Shown here piece after piece: positions 45,545 to 54,810 of a stretch of 64,000 nucleotides of DNA. This stretch comes from Nevskia sp. (GTDB lineage: Bacteria > Pseudomonadota > Gammaproteobacteria > Nevskiales > Nevskiaceae). The notes under the pieces are model-generated. The model saw only the letters and a list, made by a program, of their open reading frames with translations, was not told the origin of the DNA and did no database searches. Location: contig JALNYU010000001.1 in the NCBI GenBank assembly GCA_023229645.1, positions 248,001 through 312,000 of the forward strand. Reading direction: 5' to 3'. The position numbers were made by a program, and so were the translations under genes. The first letter of the stretch is position 1. Every line of letters begins with the position of its first letter.

Positions 45545-45615
45545 AAATTAATTTCGTTCAGTTCGGGGCAGTCGCGGCCAGCGGTCTGCTTCAAGCGGTC
45601 AGACATAATAGCCCT

Positions 45616-46272
45616 ATGAAGATTCCCGTTAGCGGTGTTTATCTTGGCAGCGCCAAGCCGATGCCGGGCGACGGGCGGCCAACAGCGATTTTTAAGTCGC
45701 CAGGGAGCCGCCCGGTTGATATTGGTTTTGAAGGTTTGGTCGGCGATGTGCAGGCTGATCGGCGTGTGCACGGCGGGCCGGAGAAAGCGGTACATCACTT
45801 CCCGGTCGAAAACTATGCGCGGCTCGTGGCGCAATTTCCCGAGGTCGCGTCTGGCTTTGTTCCGGGCGGCCTCGGCGAGAACATTTCGACTGCCGGCGTC
45901 GATGAAACCACGGTTTGCATCGGCGATATTTTCGCGCTCGGTAGCGCCCGCGTGCAGCTGTGCCAACCGCGCACGCCGTGCTGGAAAATCGATGCGCGCC
46001 ACAGCCACGAGGGCATTACCCGCTTTGTTGCCGACAATGGCATCGCTGGCTGGTATTACCGCGTGTTGGAGCCAGGCACGGTCACGGTTGGCGACGAATT
46101 CGCACTGCTGGAGCGGGCAACGGCGGTGGTTACGGTTGCCGAGTTCTGGGCCATCGTCCGCGCGCACCGGCCGGCGCTCGCGCAGTTGCAGAGCGTGGCG
46201 GCAATCCCCGGCCTTAGCACTGCATGGCAGCGCAAGCTCAGCGAGCGCGTCGAATGGTTGCGGGCCAATTAA
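45616..46272 (+). CDS. MOSC-domain protein, YiiM-like
   Basis: A 218-residue protein with a MOSC core: GDVQADRRVHGGPEKAVHHF, GGLGENIS and the conserved cysteine region CQPRTPCWKID. A C-terminal three-helix 3-alpha domain follows (residues 165-215), as in E. coli YiiM, which uses the molybdenum cofactor to reduce N-hydroxylated bases such as 6-N-hydroxylaminopurine. Length and layout fit YiiM. No ribosome site is obvious, and an overlapping frame starts 19 bases later but is a shadow. Confidence 0.88.
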   Translation: MKIPVSGVYLGSAKPMPGDGRPTAIFKSPGSRPVDIGFEGLVGDVQADRRVHGGPEKAVHHFPVENYARLVAQFPEVASGFVPGGLGENISTAGVDETTVCIGDIFALGSARVQLCQPRTPCWKIDARHSHEGITRFVADNGIAGWYYRVLEPGTVTVGDEFALLERATAVVTVAEFWAIVRAHRPALAQLQSVAAIPGLSTAWQRKLSERVEWLRAN

Positions 46273-46383
46273 GGCCGGTCTGCGCGCAAAAAACTAGGAT
46301 TAATCGGAACGTGGTGCATTGGAATTTAGACTGGCGCTGTGCTTACCGCGCAGGCCAAGCGGCTGTATTTTTGCGGAGCGGCA

Positions 46384-48864
46384 ATGCGGCCTGAGTTGCC
46401 GCCGTACCCGGCGCTTGCGGCCCTGCCAGCGCTGCGCGCGGCGCTTGCGGATGGCGGCCGCGCCGTGCTCGCGGCGCCGCCCGGCTCCGGCAAGACTACG
46501 GTGGTACCGTTGGCGTTGCTCGATGAACCCTGGCTGCGCGGCCGCAAGATCGTGATGCTGGAGCCACGCCGCGTGGCTGCGCGGGCCTCAGCGGCGCGGA
46601 TGGCGAGCTTGCTCGGCGAGCGTGTCGGCGAAACGGTGGGTTATCAGGTGCGGTTTGAGCGCAAGGTATCCAGCGCGACGCGTATCGAAGTGATCACCGA
46701 AGGGCTGCTGACGCGGCGCTTGCAGGCCGACCCGGAATTGCCTGGGGTCGGTTTGGTGATCTTCGATGAATTCCATGAACGCAGTTTAGACGCGGACCTG
46801 GCGCTAGCCTTGACGCTTGACGTGCGCGCGAATTTGGTCGATGACCTGCGCATTTTGGTGATGTCCGCAACGCTGGAAACACAGCGCGTTGCGGCACTGC
46901 TCGGCGCTGCGCCTATTATCGAAGCCGGCGGTCGGATGTATCCGGTGGATCTGCGCTATCTGCCGACGCGCAGCGGCACCGCAGTCGACGAGGCGGTCGC
47001 TGACGCCGCGCGGCTCGCGCTGCAAGAAACCGACGGCGATATTCTGGCGTTTCTGCCGGGCGGACGCGAAATCCGCGGGGCGCGGCGGCGCTTGGAATCG
47101 TCATTGCGCAGCGATGTCCGCGTCATGCCGCTGTACGGCGATCTCGCCAGTGCCGAGCAAGATGCGGCACTGCAGCCAACGCGTGACGGTAGTCGAAAAA
47201 TTATTCTAGCGACCAATATCGCCCAAACCAGCTTGACCGTCGAAGGAGTGACGACGGTTGTCGATAGCGGCTGGGCGCGCGTCGCGCGGTTTGATCTCGG
47301 TGCTGGCGCCAACCGCCTAGAAACACAGCGGATTTCGCGCGCCAGCGCCGAGCAGCGCGCTGGCCGAGCGGGCCGCCTTGGCCCCGGGTTTGCGTACCGG
47401 CTGTGGAGCCGAGACCAGCACGGCCAATTGCCCGCGCACGATGCGCCGGAGATCCTCGCCGCCGATCTGTCGCGGTTCGCGCTGGAGTTGGCGGTGTGGG
47501 GCGTTAGCGACCCCGCCGTGCTGGCGTTTCTGGACGCACCAACCCCCGCCGCATGGCGCAATGCCCGCGAACTGCTGCTGGCGCTGGGGGCAGTCGATAG
47601 CGGTGGCATCACCGCGCACGGGCGCGCGCTCGCCAGCTTGCCGACCGCACCGCGCATCGCGCACATGCTGCAGGCGGCGAAAGATCTTGGGTTGGCCGCG
47701 CTGGCGGCCTGGACCGCCGCGGCGCTGGACGAACGCGGCAACAGCGCAGATTTGATGGCAACCGTTCGCGCGCTGCACAGCGGGCATGGCGACCCGGGCG
47801 CGCTGCGGCGGGTGCGGGATTCGGTGCGCCAGCTATTGCGCCTGATCTCGGCCGATGAAAGCGTGGCGTTGGACTTCGACGCGGTTGGGCGAGTGCTCGC
47901 GCTGGCGTTTCCGGAGCGCGTCGCGCGCCGTCGCGACGAAGCGCGCGGCTTACGCGAGATTCATTACCTGTGCGCTGACGGCGGCGAAGCGAGCATCGCC
48001 GCGCACGAGGCGTTGTCAGCGGCGCCGTGGCTGGCAATTGCGCATTGGGAGCCCGGTGCGACCCGCCGTGTCCGGGCCGCGGCAGCCGTCGGCGAAATTG
48101 AAATATTGCGCGATCAAGCGGCGCGCCTCGAAACTACTGCGGAAATACGCTGGGACGCCCAAGCGTCAGCAGTCATCGCCGAGCGGCAAACTCGATTAGG
48201 CGCCATCGTGCTTGAGCGCAAACCATTGCAGGGTGGGCATGCCGAGGCACGGGCAGCCGCGATGTTGCAAGGTCTTCGCAGTTTAGGGTTAGCGGCATTG
48301 CCGTGGACCGAAGCGGCGCGTCAATGGCAAGCGCGCGTGCAGAGTTTGCGGACCTGGCGGCCGGACGAGGGCTGGCCCGACGTATCGGCGGACGCGCTGC
48401 TGGCGACGATTGACGACTGGTTGGCGTCGCATCTGGAGGGCGTCACCCGGCGCGATCATCTCGCGCGCCTCGATTTGCTCGGAATTTTTAACGCTGGTTT
48501 GGAATATGCCCGCCAGCAGCAACTCGCGCGCTGGGCGCCGACACATATCGACGTGCCCAGCGGTTCGCGTATCGCATTGGACTACGCCGCCGACGGCAGC
48601 CCGCCGGTGTTGGCGGTGAAGTTGCAAGAGTTGTTTGGCCTAACGCAGACGCCCAGCGTCAACGATGGGCGCATGCGAGTATCGTTGCATCTTCTATCGC
48701 CGGGACGGCGGCCGATCCAAGTTACACAAGATCTCCCAGGGTTTTGGCAGCGGACATATCCCGAAGTTAAAAAAGAGTTGAAGGGCCGCTACCCGAAGCA
48801 TCCGTGGCCGGACGACCCGCTCGCCGCAATGCCGACGGCGCGGGCAAAACCGCGTGGAACTTGA
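46384..48864 (+). CDS. hrpB: ATP-dependent RNA helicase HrpB
   Basis: A DEAH-family helicase of 826 residues. Walker A is APPGSGKTT (Lys37), motif Ia EPRRVAARASA, motif II DEFHERS, motif III SATLE, and motif VI QRAGRAGR. The C-terminal third matches the HrpB-specific extension and ends with RYPKHPWPDDPL. HrpB is a non-essential proteobacterial RNA helicase with unclear role. A GTG 45 bases upstream is also in frame; ATG 46384 was chosen for its GGAG five bases upstream. Confidence 0.94.
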   Translation: MRPELPPYPALAALPALRAALADGGRAVLAAPPGSGKTTVVPLALLDEPWLRGRKIVMLEPRRVAARASAARMASLLGERVGETVGYQVRFERKVSSATRIEVITEGLLTRRLQADPELPGVGLVIFDEFHERSLDADLALALTLDVRANLVDDLRILVMSATLETQRVAALLGAAPIIEAGGRMYPVDLRYLPTRSGTAVDEAVADAARLALQETDGDILAFLPGGREIRGARRRLESSLRSDVRVMPLYGDLASAEQDAALQPTRDGSRKIILATNIAQTSLTVEGVTTVVDSGWARVARFDLGAGANRLETQRISRASAEQRAGRAGRLGPGFAYRLWSRDQHGQLPAHDAPEILAADLSRFALELAVWGVSDPAVLAFLDAPTPAAWRNARELLLALGAVDSGGITAHGRALASLPTAPRIAHMLQAAKDLGLAALAAWTAAALDERGNSADLMATVRALHSGHGDPGALRRVRDSVRQLLRLISADESVALDFDAVGRVLALAFPERVARRRDEARGLREIHYLCADGGEASIAAHEALSAAPWLAIAHWEPGATRRVRAAAAVGEIEILRDQAARLETTAEIRWDAQASAVIAERQTRLGAIVLERKPLQGGHAEARAAAMLQGLRSLGLAALPWTEAARQWQARVQSLRTWRPDEGWPDVSADALLATIDDWLASHLEGVTRRDHLARLDLLGIFNAGLEYARQQQLARWAPTHIDVPSGSRIALDYAADGSPPVLAVKLQELFGLTQTPSVNDGRMRVSLHLLSPGRRPIQVTQDLPGFWQRTYPEVKKELKGRYPKHPWPDDPLAAMPTARAKPRGT

Positions 48865-48982
48865 AGTATTAGGCGCCGTTAAACTGCAGAAGACCTAGAG
48901 CGAAGTGCAAGCCAAAATTTCGGCGATGCAGCGTGCCGAGTGCTGGCGACAAAGAAAATTACAGCGCAAAGCGAAATCAGGC

Positions 48983-49011
48983 TTGACGTAGGGCATAAGA
49001 CCCAGGACAAT
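48983..49011 (+). promoter_or_regulatory. Sigma70 promoter of the tRNA-Tyr-Gly-Thr-tuf operon
   Basis: TTGACG (48983-48988), 17-base spacer, GACAAT (49006-49011), followed by a GC-rich discriminator (GAGGGC). It lies 31 bases upstream of tRNA-Tyr. GC-rich discriminators are typical of stringently controlled stable-RNA promoters. Confidence 0.7.
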
Positions 49012-49041
49012 TGAGGGCTTGCTGCGGCGGTTTATGCAGGC

Positions 49042-49127
49042 GGAGGGATACTCAAGCGGCCAACGAGGGCAGACTGTAAATCTGCTGGCTAACGCCTACG
49101 TAGGTTCGAATCCTACTCCCTCCACCA
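49042..49127 (+). tRNA. tRNA-Tyr (anticodon GTA)
   Basis: An 86-base type II tRNA with encoded CCA. Acceptor GGAGGGA / TCCCTCC; anticodon stem GCAGA / TCTGC with loop CTGTAAA; long variable arm; TTCGAAT T-loop. GTA is a QueA substrate class anticodon (GUN), modified by the enzyme encoded at 36.4 kb. Confidence 0.97.
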
Positions 49128-49165
49128 TTTGTATCGTCGCGCAGCTTAGCTGTGGAAATTGGCAC

Positions 49166-49239
49166 GCGGGTGTAGCTCAATGGTAGAGCTGTAGCCTTCC
49201 AAGCTACTGACGTGGGTTCGATTCCCATCACCCGCTCCA
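49166..49239 (+). tRNA. tRNA-Gly (anticodon TCC)
   Basis: A 74-base tRNA with encoded CCA. Acceptor GCGGGTG / CACCCGC; anticodon stem GTAGC / GCTAC with loop CTTCCAA. Second tRNA of the tuf operon. Confidence 0.97.
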
Positions 49240-49272
49240 GAGCGCTGCAGAGGCAAGGTTTAGCGTCAAAGG

Positions 49273-49348
<76 letters not shown>

Positions 49349-49555
49349 TCCGGCAGTACCCCGGGGTGAATTGCAAGGCATGCAAACGCCGTGGGCGTGA
49401 ACTGCGTTGGCCATGTTCAACGCGTTCGCAATCCGTTTTTACGAATACACAGTTGCCAGTTTCTAGTCCGGTGTTCGCGGCATCGTCCGTTAGCAGGTGG
49501 ACCGGTCTCGGTGGTGACTGAAAACCACAACGAGCAACTGGAAATCTAAAGAGTC

Positions 49556-50755
<1,200 letters not shown>

Positions 50756-50764
50756 GCCGTATTT

Positions 50765-50826
50765 CGCGAGCTTCGGCTCGCGCATCAGCCCCGAATCGCG
50801 CAAGCAAAGCCGATTCGGGGCTTTTT
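50765..50826 (+). terminator. Terminator after tuf (two hairpins)
   Basis: First a 7-bp stem CGCGAGC / GCTCGCG with a TTCG tetraloop (50765-50782). Then a 12-bp stem AGCCCCGAATCG / CGATTCGGGGCT (50787-50798 and 50811-50822) running into T5. The second is a strong Rho-independent terminator that separates tuf from tRNA-Trp. Confidence 0.93.
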
Positions 50827-50944
50827 GTTGGCTAGTGGCCTGACAGCCGTTCGATTTGCTGCTAACCTAAGCTTCGGGTGGTTGCTTCAACTTCTTAGCT
50901 TCGTTTAGGTTCATGCTTGCCTTGAGCCTTTTCCTGCGCGGTAT

Positions 50945-50972
50945 TTGCAAACGCCGGAAACTTAGTTATACT
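50945..50972 (+). promoter_or_regulatory. Sigma70 promoter of tRNA-Trp-secE-nusG
   Basis: TTGCAA (50945-50950), 16-base spacer, TATACT (50967-50972), then a CCCACCCC discriminator. It lies 27 bases upstream of tRNA-Trp and right after the tuf terminator, so tRNA-Trp, secE and nusG start a new transcription unit. Confidence 0.8.
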
Positions 50973-50999
50973 CCCACCCCTTCGATTGATAGTTTGCAC

Positions 51000-51075
51000 A
51001 GGGCAGTAGCTCAACTGGTAGAGCGTCGGTCTCCAAAACCGAAGGTTGCGGGTTCGAGACCCTCCTGCCCTGCCA
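51000..51075 (+). tRNA. tRNA-Trp (anticodon CCA)
   Basis: A 76-base tRNA with encoded CCA. Acceptor AGGGCAG / CTGCCCT with discriminator G; anticodon stem TCGGT / ACCGA with loop CTCCAAA. Placed 32 bases before secE, as in many beta- and gammaproteobacteria. Confidence 0.97.
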
Positions 51076-51107
51076 CTATTAAGTCCAGTTTCGCCGCACG
51101 AGATCTG

Positions 51108-51503
51108 ATGGAATCCTCAAAAATAGCAGGCCAGGGCGAAGAGACCGGCTCGCGTTACGACACTATTTTGCTTGTCGCCGCGCTAGTCCTGTTGGTCGGT
51201 GGCATGGTGATTTACTACGTATTCGTGCCGCAGCTGTCAAAGCTGCCACGATTGCTGATCCTGCTCGGCAGTATTGCCGCTGCAGTCGCCGTGGTTTATC
51301 AGACGACGATTGGCAAGACTTTGTGGGCCTATGTTCAGGGCTCGCGCGTCGAGTTGCGTAAAGTCGTATGGCCGTCGCGGCAGGAAAGCCTGCAAACGAC
51401 CTTGGTCATCGCCGTATTCGTTGTGCTTATTGCACTGCTGATGTGGGGGCTCGATTCGGCGCTGCTGTATGGCGTCGGCAAGCTGACCGGGCGAGGCGCC
51501 TAA
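51108..51503 (+). CDS. secE: Preprotein translocase subunit SecE
   Basis: Inner-membrane subunit of the SecYEG channel; 131 residues with three transmembrane helices (about 19-40, 45-65 and 98-120), the long proteobacterial form. The conserved cytoplasmic motif VELRKVVWPSRQESLQTT precedes the last helix. The open frame continues upstream through the tRNA, but ATG 51108 after the tRNA gives the right length. Its stop overlaps the nusG start by one base. Confidence 0.95.
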   Translation: MESSKIAGQGEETGSRYDTILLVAALVLLVGGMVIYYVFVPQLSKLPRLLILLGSIAAAVAVVYQTTIGKTLWAYVQGSRVELRKVVWPSRQESLQTTLVIAVFVVLIALLMWGLDSALLYGVGKLTGRGA

Positions 51504-52036
51504 TGGCCATGCGCTGGTATGTAGTACACGCGTATTCGCAATACGAAAACAACGTAATGCGCGCGCTCAAAGAGCGGATCACGCGGGCTGGCTTAGAAGA
51601 AAGATTCGGCGATATTTTGGTGCCAACCGAAGAAGTCGTCGAAATCAAAGATGGCCAGAAGCGGACGACAGAGCGCAAATTCTTCCCCGGGTACGTCCTG
51701 GTGCAGATGGAAATGAGCGAAGACACTTGGCATCTCGTTAAGAGCACGCCAAAGGTACTTGGCTTCATCGGCGGCACGCCGGATAAGCCGGCGCCCATTT
51801 CCGAAAAAGAAGCGAATTCGATTCTGAATCGCGTTGAAGAAGCCGTCGAAAAGCCGAAGCCCAAGACGCTCTACGAGCCGGGCGAATCGGTACGCATCAC
51901 CGAAGGGCCATTTGCCGATTTCTCAGGCGTGGTCGAAGAAGTCAATTACGAAAAGAGCCGCTTGCGGGTCGCGGTTCTGATTTTCGGACGGTCGACGCCG
52001 GTCGAACTCGAATTCAGCCAAGTTCAGAAGGGCTGA
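51503..52036 (+). CDS. nusG: Transcription termination/antitermination factor NusG
   Basis: A 177-residue NusG. The NGN domain (RWYVVHAYSQYENNVMRALK, RKFFPGYVLVQMEM) binds the RNA polymerase clamp; the C-terminal KOW domain (GESVRITEGPFADFSGVVEEV) contacts NusE or Rho. TAATG overlaps the secE stop; ATG 51509 two codons later is an alternative. Confidence 0.96.
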   Translation: MAMRWYVVHAYSQYENNVMRALKERITRAGLEERFGDILVPTEEVVEIKDGQKRTTERKFFPGYVLVQMEMSEDTWHLVKSTPKVLGFIGGTPDKPAPISEKEANSILNRVEEAVEKPKPKTLYEPGESVRITEGPFADFSGVVEEVNYEKSRLRVAVLIFGRSTPVELEFSQVQKG

Positions 52037-52223
52037 ATAGAAGCGCGCCAGCCGGTGCGCAGTTTCGCTGGATGCTGCACTGCTAACGGCGAGCTTTCAT
52101 TGCGAAAGCTTAAAGCGACGCGGGAAATGGCGAGACACAAAGTTTTGTAGACCGAGCCCGTGCGGTTCGGAAGTGGTTAAACCGGGGAGCCGAAAGGCGT
52201 TCGCACCCATCATGGAGTAAGCA
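52037..52223 (+). promoter_or_regulatory. Leader of the rplKA genes
   Basis: A 187-base spacer between nusG and rplK with no gene. It contains a small hairpin AGCTTTC / GAAAGCT (52092-52110). In E. coli, L1 represses rplKA by binding the leader; I could not identify an L1-stalk mimic with confidence. A GGAGTAAGC ribosome site precedes rplK. Confidence 0.4.
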
Positions 52224-52652
52224 ATGGCAAAGAAAGTCCAGGCCTACGTCAAGCTGCAGATCCCTGCAGGCAAGGCCAATCCGTCTCCGCCGGTTGGTCC
52301 GGCGCTCGGTCAGAACGGCGTCAACATCATGGAATTCTGCAAAGCGTTCAACGCTGCGACGCAGAAACTGGAGCCGGGTATCCCGACGCCAGTCGTGATT
52401 ACGGTCTATTCCGATCGCTCGTTCACCTTTATCACCAAGACGGCACCCGCGACGGTGCTGATCAAGAAGGCAGCGGGTATCGAGTCCGGCAGTCCGACCC
52501 CGCACACTAAGAAAGTCGGCAAGATCACCAAGGCGCAGGCCGCTGAAATTGCAAAGACCAAGTGGCCGGATCTGAATGCTGGCGACATGGACGCAGCGAT
52601 TCGCCTGATCGCGGGCTCTGCCCGTTCGATGGGCGTGGAAGTGGAGGGCTAA
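52224..52652 (+). CDS. rplK: 50S ribosomal protein L11
   Basis: A 142-residue L11, standard length. The N-terminal KLQIPAGKANPSPPVGPALGQ (seen from KLQIPAGKA) and GVNIMEFCKAFN blocks and the C-terminal rRNA-binding domain with GSARSMGVEVEG are intact. It forms the GTPase-associated centre that EF-Tu, EF-G and RelA sense. Three bases before rplA. Confidence 0.97.
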   Translation: MAKKVQAYVKLQIPAGKANPSPPVGPALGQNGVNIMEFCKAFNAATQKLEPGIPTPVVITVYSDRSFTFITKTAPATVLIKKAAGIESGSPTPHTKKVGKITKAQAAEIAKTKWPDLNAGDMDAAIRLIAGSARSMGVEVEG

Positions 52653-52655
52653 GCC

Positions 52656-53351
52656 ATGGCAACGATTACCAAGCGTCAAAAAGCATTGTCGGGCAAAGTT
52701 GAAGCCGGCAAAGTTTATCCGGTTGAAAAAGCGCTAGAGCTGGTTAAGACCTGCGCGACGGCTAAATTTCGTGAGTCGATCGATCTCTCGATTAACCTTG
52801 GCATCGACGCCAAGAAGTCAGACCAGAACGTCCGTGGCTCGACGACCTTGCCGCACGGCAACGGCAAGACCATCCGCGTTGCCGTATTCGCCCAGGGCGC
52901 TAAGGCCGCGGAAGCGCTGGCCGCCGGCGCCGATGTCGTCGGTATGGAAGATCTGGCTGCAAAGATGAAGGAAGGCGATCTGGATTACGGCGTTGTCATC
53001 GCCAGCCCGGATACGATGCGCGTCGTCGGCGCCCTCGGCCAGGTTCTGGGTCCGCGTGGTTTGATGCCCAACCCGAAGACCGGCACCGTGACGCCAAACG
53101 TCGCTGAAGCTGTGAAGAATGCCAAGTCAGGTCAGGCGCGTTACCGCACCGACAAGGCCGGCATCATTCACTGCGCCATCGGCGCCGCTGATTTCGAGTC
53201 CGGCAAGCTGCAGGAGAACTTGATCGCGGTGCTTCGTGACATCCGTCGCCAGAAGCCGGCGACATCGAAAGGCATCTTCATCAAGAAGGTCGTCCTTTCG
53301 AGCACGATGGGCCCAGGCGTTCCGGTCGATCTGTCGACGCTGCCCGAATAA
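52656..53351 (+). CDS. rplA: 50S ribosomal protein L1
   Basis: A 231-residue L1 with typical AKFRESIDLSINLGIDAKKS, VVGMEDLAAKM, LGPRGLMPNPKTGTVT and the C-terminal KKVVLSSTMGPGV. L1 forms the mobile E-site stalk and autoregulates rplKA in known systems. The stop is followed at once by a nested terminator. Confidence 0.97.
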   Translation: MATITKRQKALSGKVEAGKVYPVEKALELVKTCATAKFRESIDLSINLGIDAKKSDQNVRGSTTLPHGNGKTIRVAVFAQGAKAAEALAAGADVVGMEDLAAKMKEGDLDYGVVIASPDTMRVVGALGQVLGPRGLMPNPKTGTVTPNVAEAVKNAKSGQARYRTDKAGIIHCAIGAADFESGKLQENLIAVLRDIRRQKPATSKGIFIKKVVLSSTMGPGVPVDLSTLPE

Positions 53352-53352
53352 T

Positions 53353-53403
53353 AAAAAGCGCGATGCCGGGATGCGGATCTTCCGCCCCGGCATTTCGCTT
53401 TTT
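53353..53403 (+). terminator. Three-tier hairpin terminator between rplA and rplJ
   Basis: Outer stem AAAAAGCG / CGCTTTTT, middle stem ATGCCGGG / CCCGGCAT and inner stem GCGGA / TCCGC (loop TCT), with only small internal bulges. The right arm ends in T5. It starts one base after the rplA stop, so L11-L1 transcripts should end here. Confidence 0.85.
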
Positions 53404-53626
53404 GCCGTACTTGACAGTGTGGTGAAAGCCGCGCCGTCGTAGACCGTCAGTAGCCTCCATCGATTCATCGGCAGAGGCGTTAAAGGCTGCAGTTCGGCCG
53501 CTGACGCAGACGGTTAGCCTTGGAAGCGAGAGCAAAACTCCCGAACAAGAGGCCCCGTAAAAGGTGGATCACGCCGAAAGGTTCGATCCTTTTTGTAACG
53601 AGGTAGCACCAGGAGGTTCAAGTCTT
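53404..53626 (+). promoter_or_regulatory. rplJL leader, probable L10 control region
   Basis: A 223-base untranslated stretch before rplJ. A TTGACA -35-like hexamer lies at 53411-53416, but I find no -10 at 16-18 bases, so the promoter is unsure. In other bacteria, L10-(L12)4 binds this leader to repress rplJL; the length fits, the kink-turn was not identified. The rplJ ribosome site is AGGAGG at 53611-53616. Confidence 0.5.
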
Positions 53627-54154
53627 ATGGCACTCCGTCTTGAAGACAAGAAGGCCCTGGTTGCGGAAGTGAATGAAGTTGCGGCACGCGCGCTTTCGGC
53701 AGTTGCTGCCGAATATCGCGGCTTATCGGCCGGCAAGTTCGACATCCTGCGCAGCAAAGCCCGTGAAAACGGGATTTACCTGCACGTGGTGAAGAACACG
53801 TTGGCCAAGCGTGCGCTTAAAGGCACTGAGTTTGAGTGTATGAGCGACGCGCTGGTCGGCCCGCTGGTCCTCGGTTTTTCTTTGGAAGATCCGGGTGCTG
53901 TTGGTCGCGTGATCAAAGACTTCGCGAAGGAAAACGACAAGCTGGTAGTCAAGGCTGTATCGATCGGCGGGCAGTTGTATGGCTCGAAGGATATCGATCG
54001 CTTGGCAAGCCTGCCGTCGAAGGACCAAGCACTGGCTATGTTGATGGGCGTGATGAAGGCGCCGATCAGCAAGTTCGTTCGTACGCTCGCCGAGCCGACA
54101 GCGAAATTCGTGCGCACCGTCAAAGCGGTCGCCGATTCGATGGAAGCCGCCTGA
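53627..54154 (+). CDS. rplJ: 50S ribosomal protein L10
   Basis: A 175-residue L10, the stalk base that anchors L12 dimers. RGLSAGKFDILRSKARENG, HVVKNTLAKRALKGT and GPLVLGFS are typical, and a C-terminal helix binds L12. The upstream in-frame Met at 53564 lies in the leader; ATG 53627 has AGGAGG ten bases before it and gives the standard N-terminus MALRLEDKK. Confidence 0.96.
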   Translation: MALRLEDKKALVAEVNEVAARALSAVAAEYRGLSAGKFDILRSKARENGIYLHVVKNTLAKRALKGTEFECMSDALVGPLVLGFSLEDPGAVGRVIKDFAKENDKLVVKAVSIGGQLYGSKDIDRLASLPSKDQALAMLMGVMKAPISKFVRTLAEPTAKFVRTVKAVADSMEAA

Positions 54155-54252
54155 AGTACGGATGAGGCCTGAGTCGTCCTCAAGCAGTTCACTTTCCCTA
54201 ATCGGGTAAAAAGCGGTTTTGGTTTTCACACTAGTCAATCGAGGTAATTCAA

Positions 54253-54627
54253 ATGGCACTGTCCAACCAGGAAATCCTTGACGCAATCGCCGAAAAGTCC
54301 GTCATGGACATCGTCGAGCTGGTCAAGATGATGGAAGAGAAGTTTGGCGTCTCCGCCGCTGCCGCCGTCGCTGTTGCTGGCCCGGCCGCCGCCGCTGCAC
54401 CGGCTGCTGTTGAGCAGACCGAGTTCACGGTCGTGATGTCGTCGTTCGGCGAAAACAAGGTCAACGTGATTAAGGCTGTTCGCGAAATCACCGGCCTGGG
54501 TCTGAAGGAAGCGAAAGATTTGGTCGAAGCCATCCCGGCGACGATCAAAGAAGGCATCCCGAAGGCTGATGCTGAAGCGATGAAGAAGAAGCTGGAAGAC
54601 GCGGGCGCCAAGGCAGCGATCAAGTAA
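54253..54627 (+). CDS. rplL: 50S ribosomal protein L7/L12
   Basis: A 124-residue L7/L12. N-terminal dimerisation domain (residues 1-30), Ala/Pro-rich hinge (about 35-55) and the factor-binding C-terminal domain with GENKVNVIKAVREITGLGLK and LVEAIPATIKEG. A GAGGTAATTC ribosome region precedes the start. Confidence 0.97.
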   Translation: MALSNQEILDAIAEKSVMDIVELVKMMEEKFGVSAAAAVAVAGPAAAAAPAAVEQTEFTVVMSSFGENKVNVIKAVREITGLGLKEAKDLVEAIPATIKEGIPKADAEAMKKKLEDAGAKAAIK

Positions 54628-54674
54628 GCCTTGAGTGCACCGTTTCTACAGCTGTAGCGCAGAGTTGTCAGGGG

Positions 54675-54717
54675 AGGCTGGCCGCGCAAGCGGCCAGCCT
54701 TTCGCTGTTGGTTTTTT
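54675..54717 (+). terminator. rplL-rpoB attenuator-like hairpin
   Basis: An 11-bp perfect stem AGGCTGGCCGC / GCGGCCAGCCT capped by a GCAA (GNRA) tetraloop, followed by TTTC and, 11 bases on, T6. The position between rplL and rpoB matches the known E. coli attenuator that lowers rpoBC relative to rplJL. Partial termination or RNase processing are both plausible. Confidence 0.7.
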
Positions 54718-54810
54718 GCTGTAGCGGTTCGCTGTCACTGTTTTGAATAACGCTCAATTGGCGATTTGACTGGTTACGCGCTTCGTGCGCGATTGATGAG
54801 GTAACAACCG

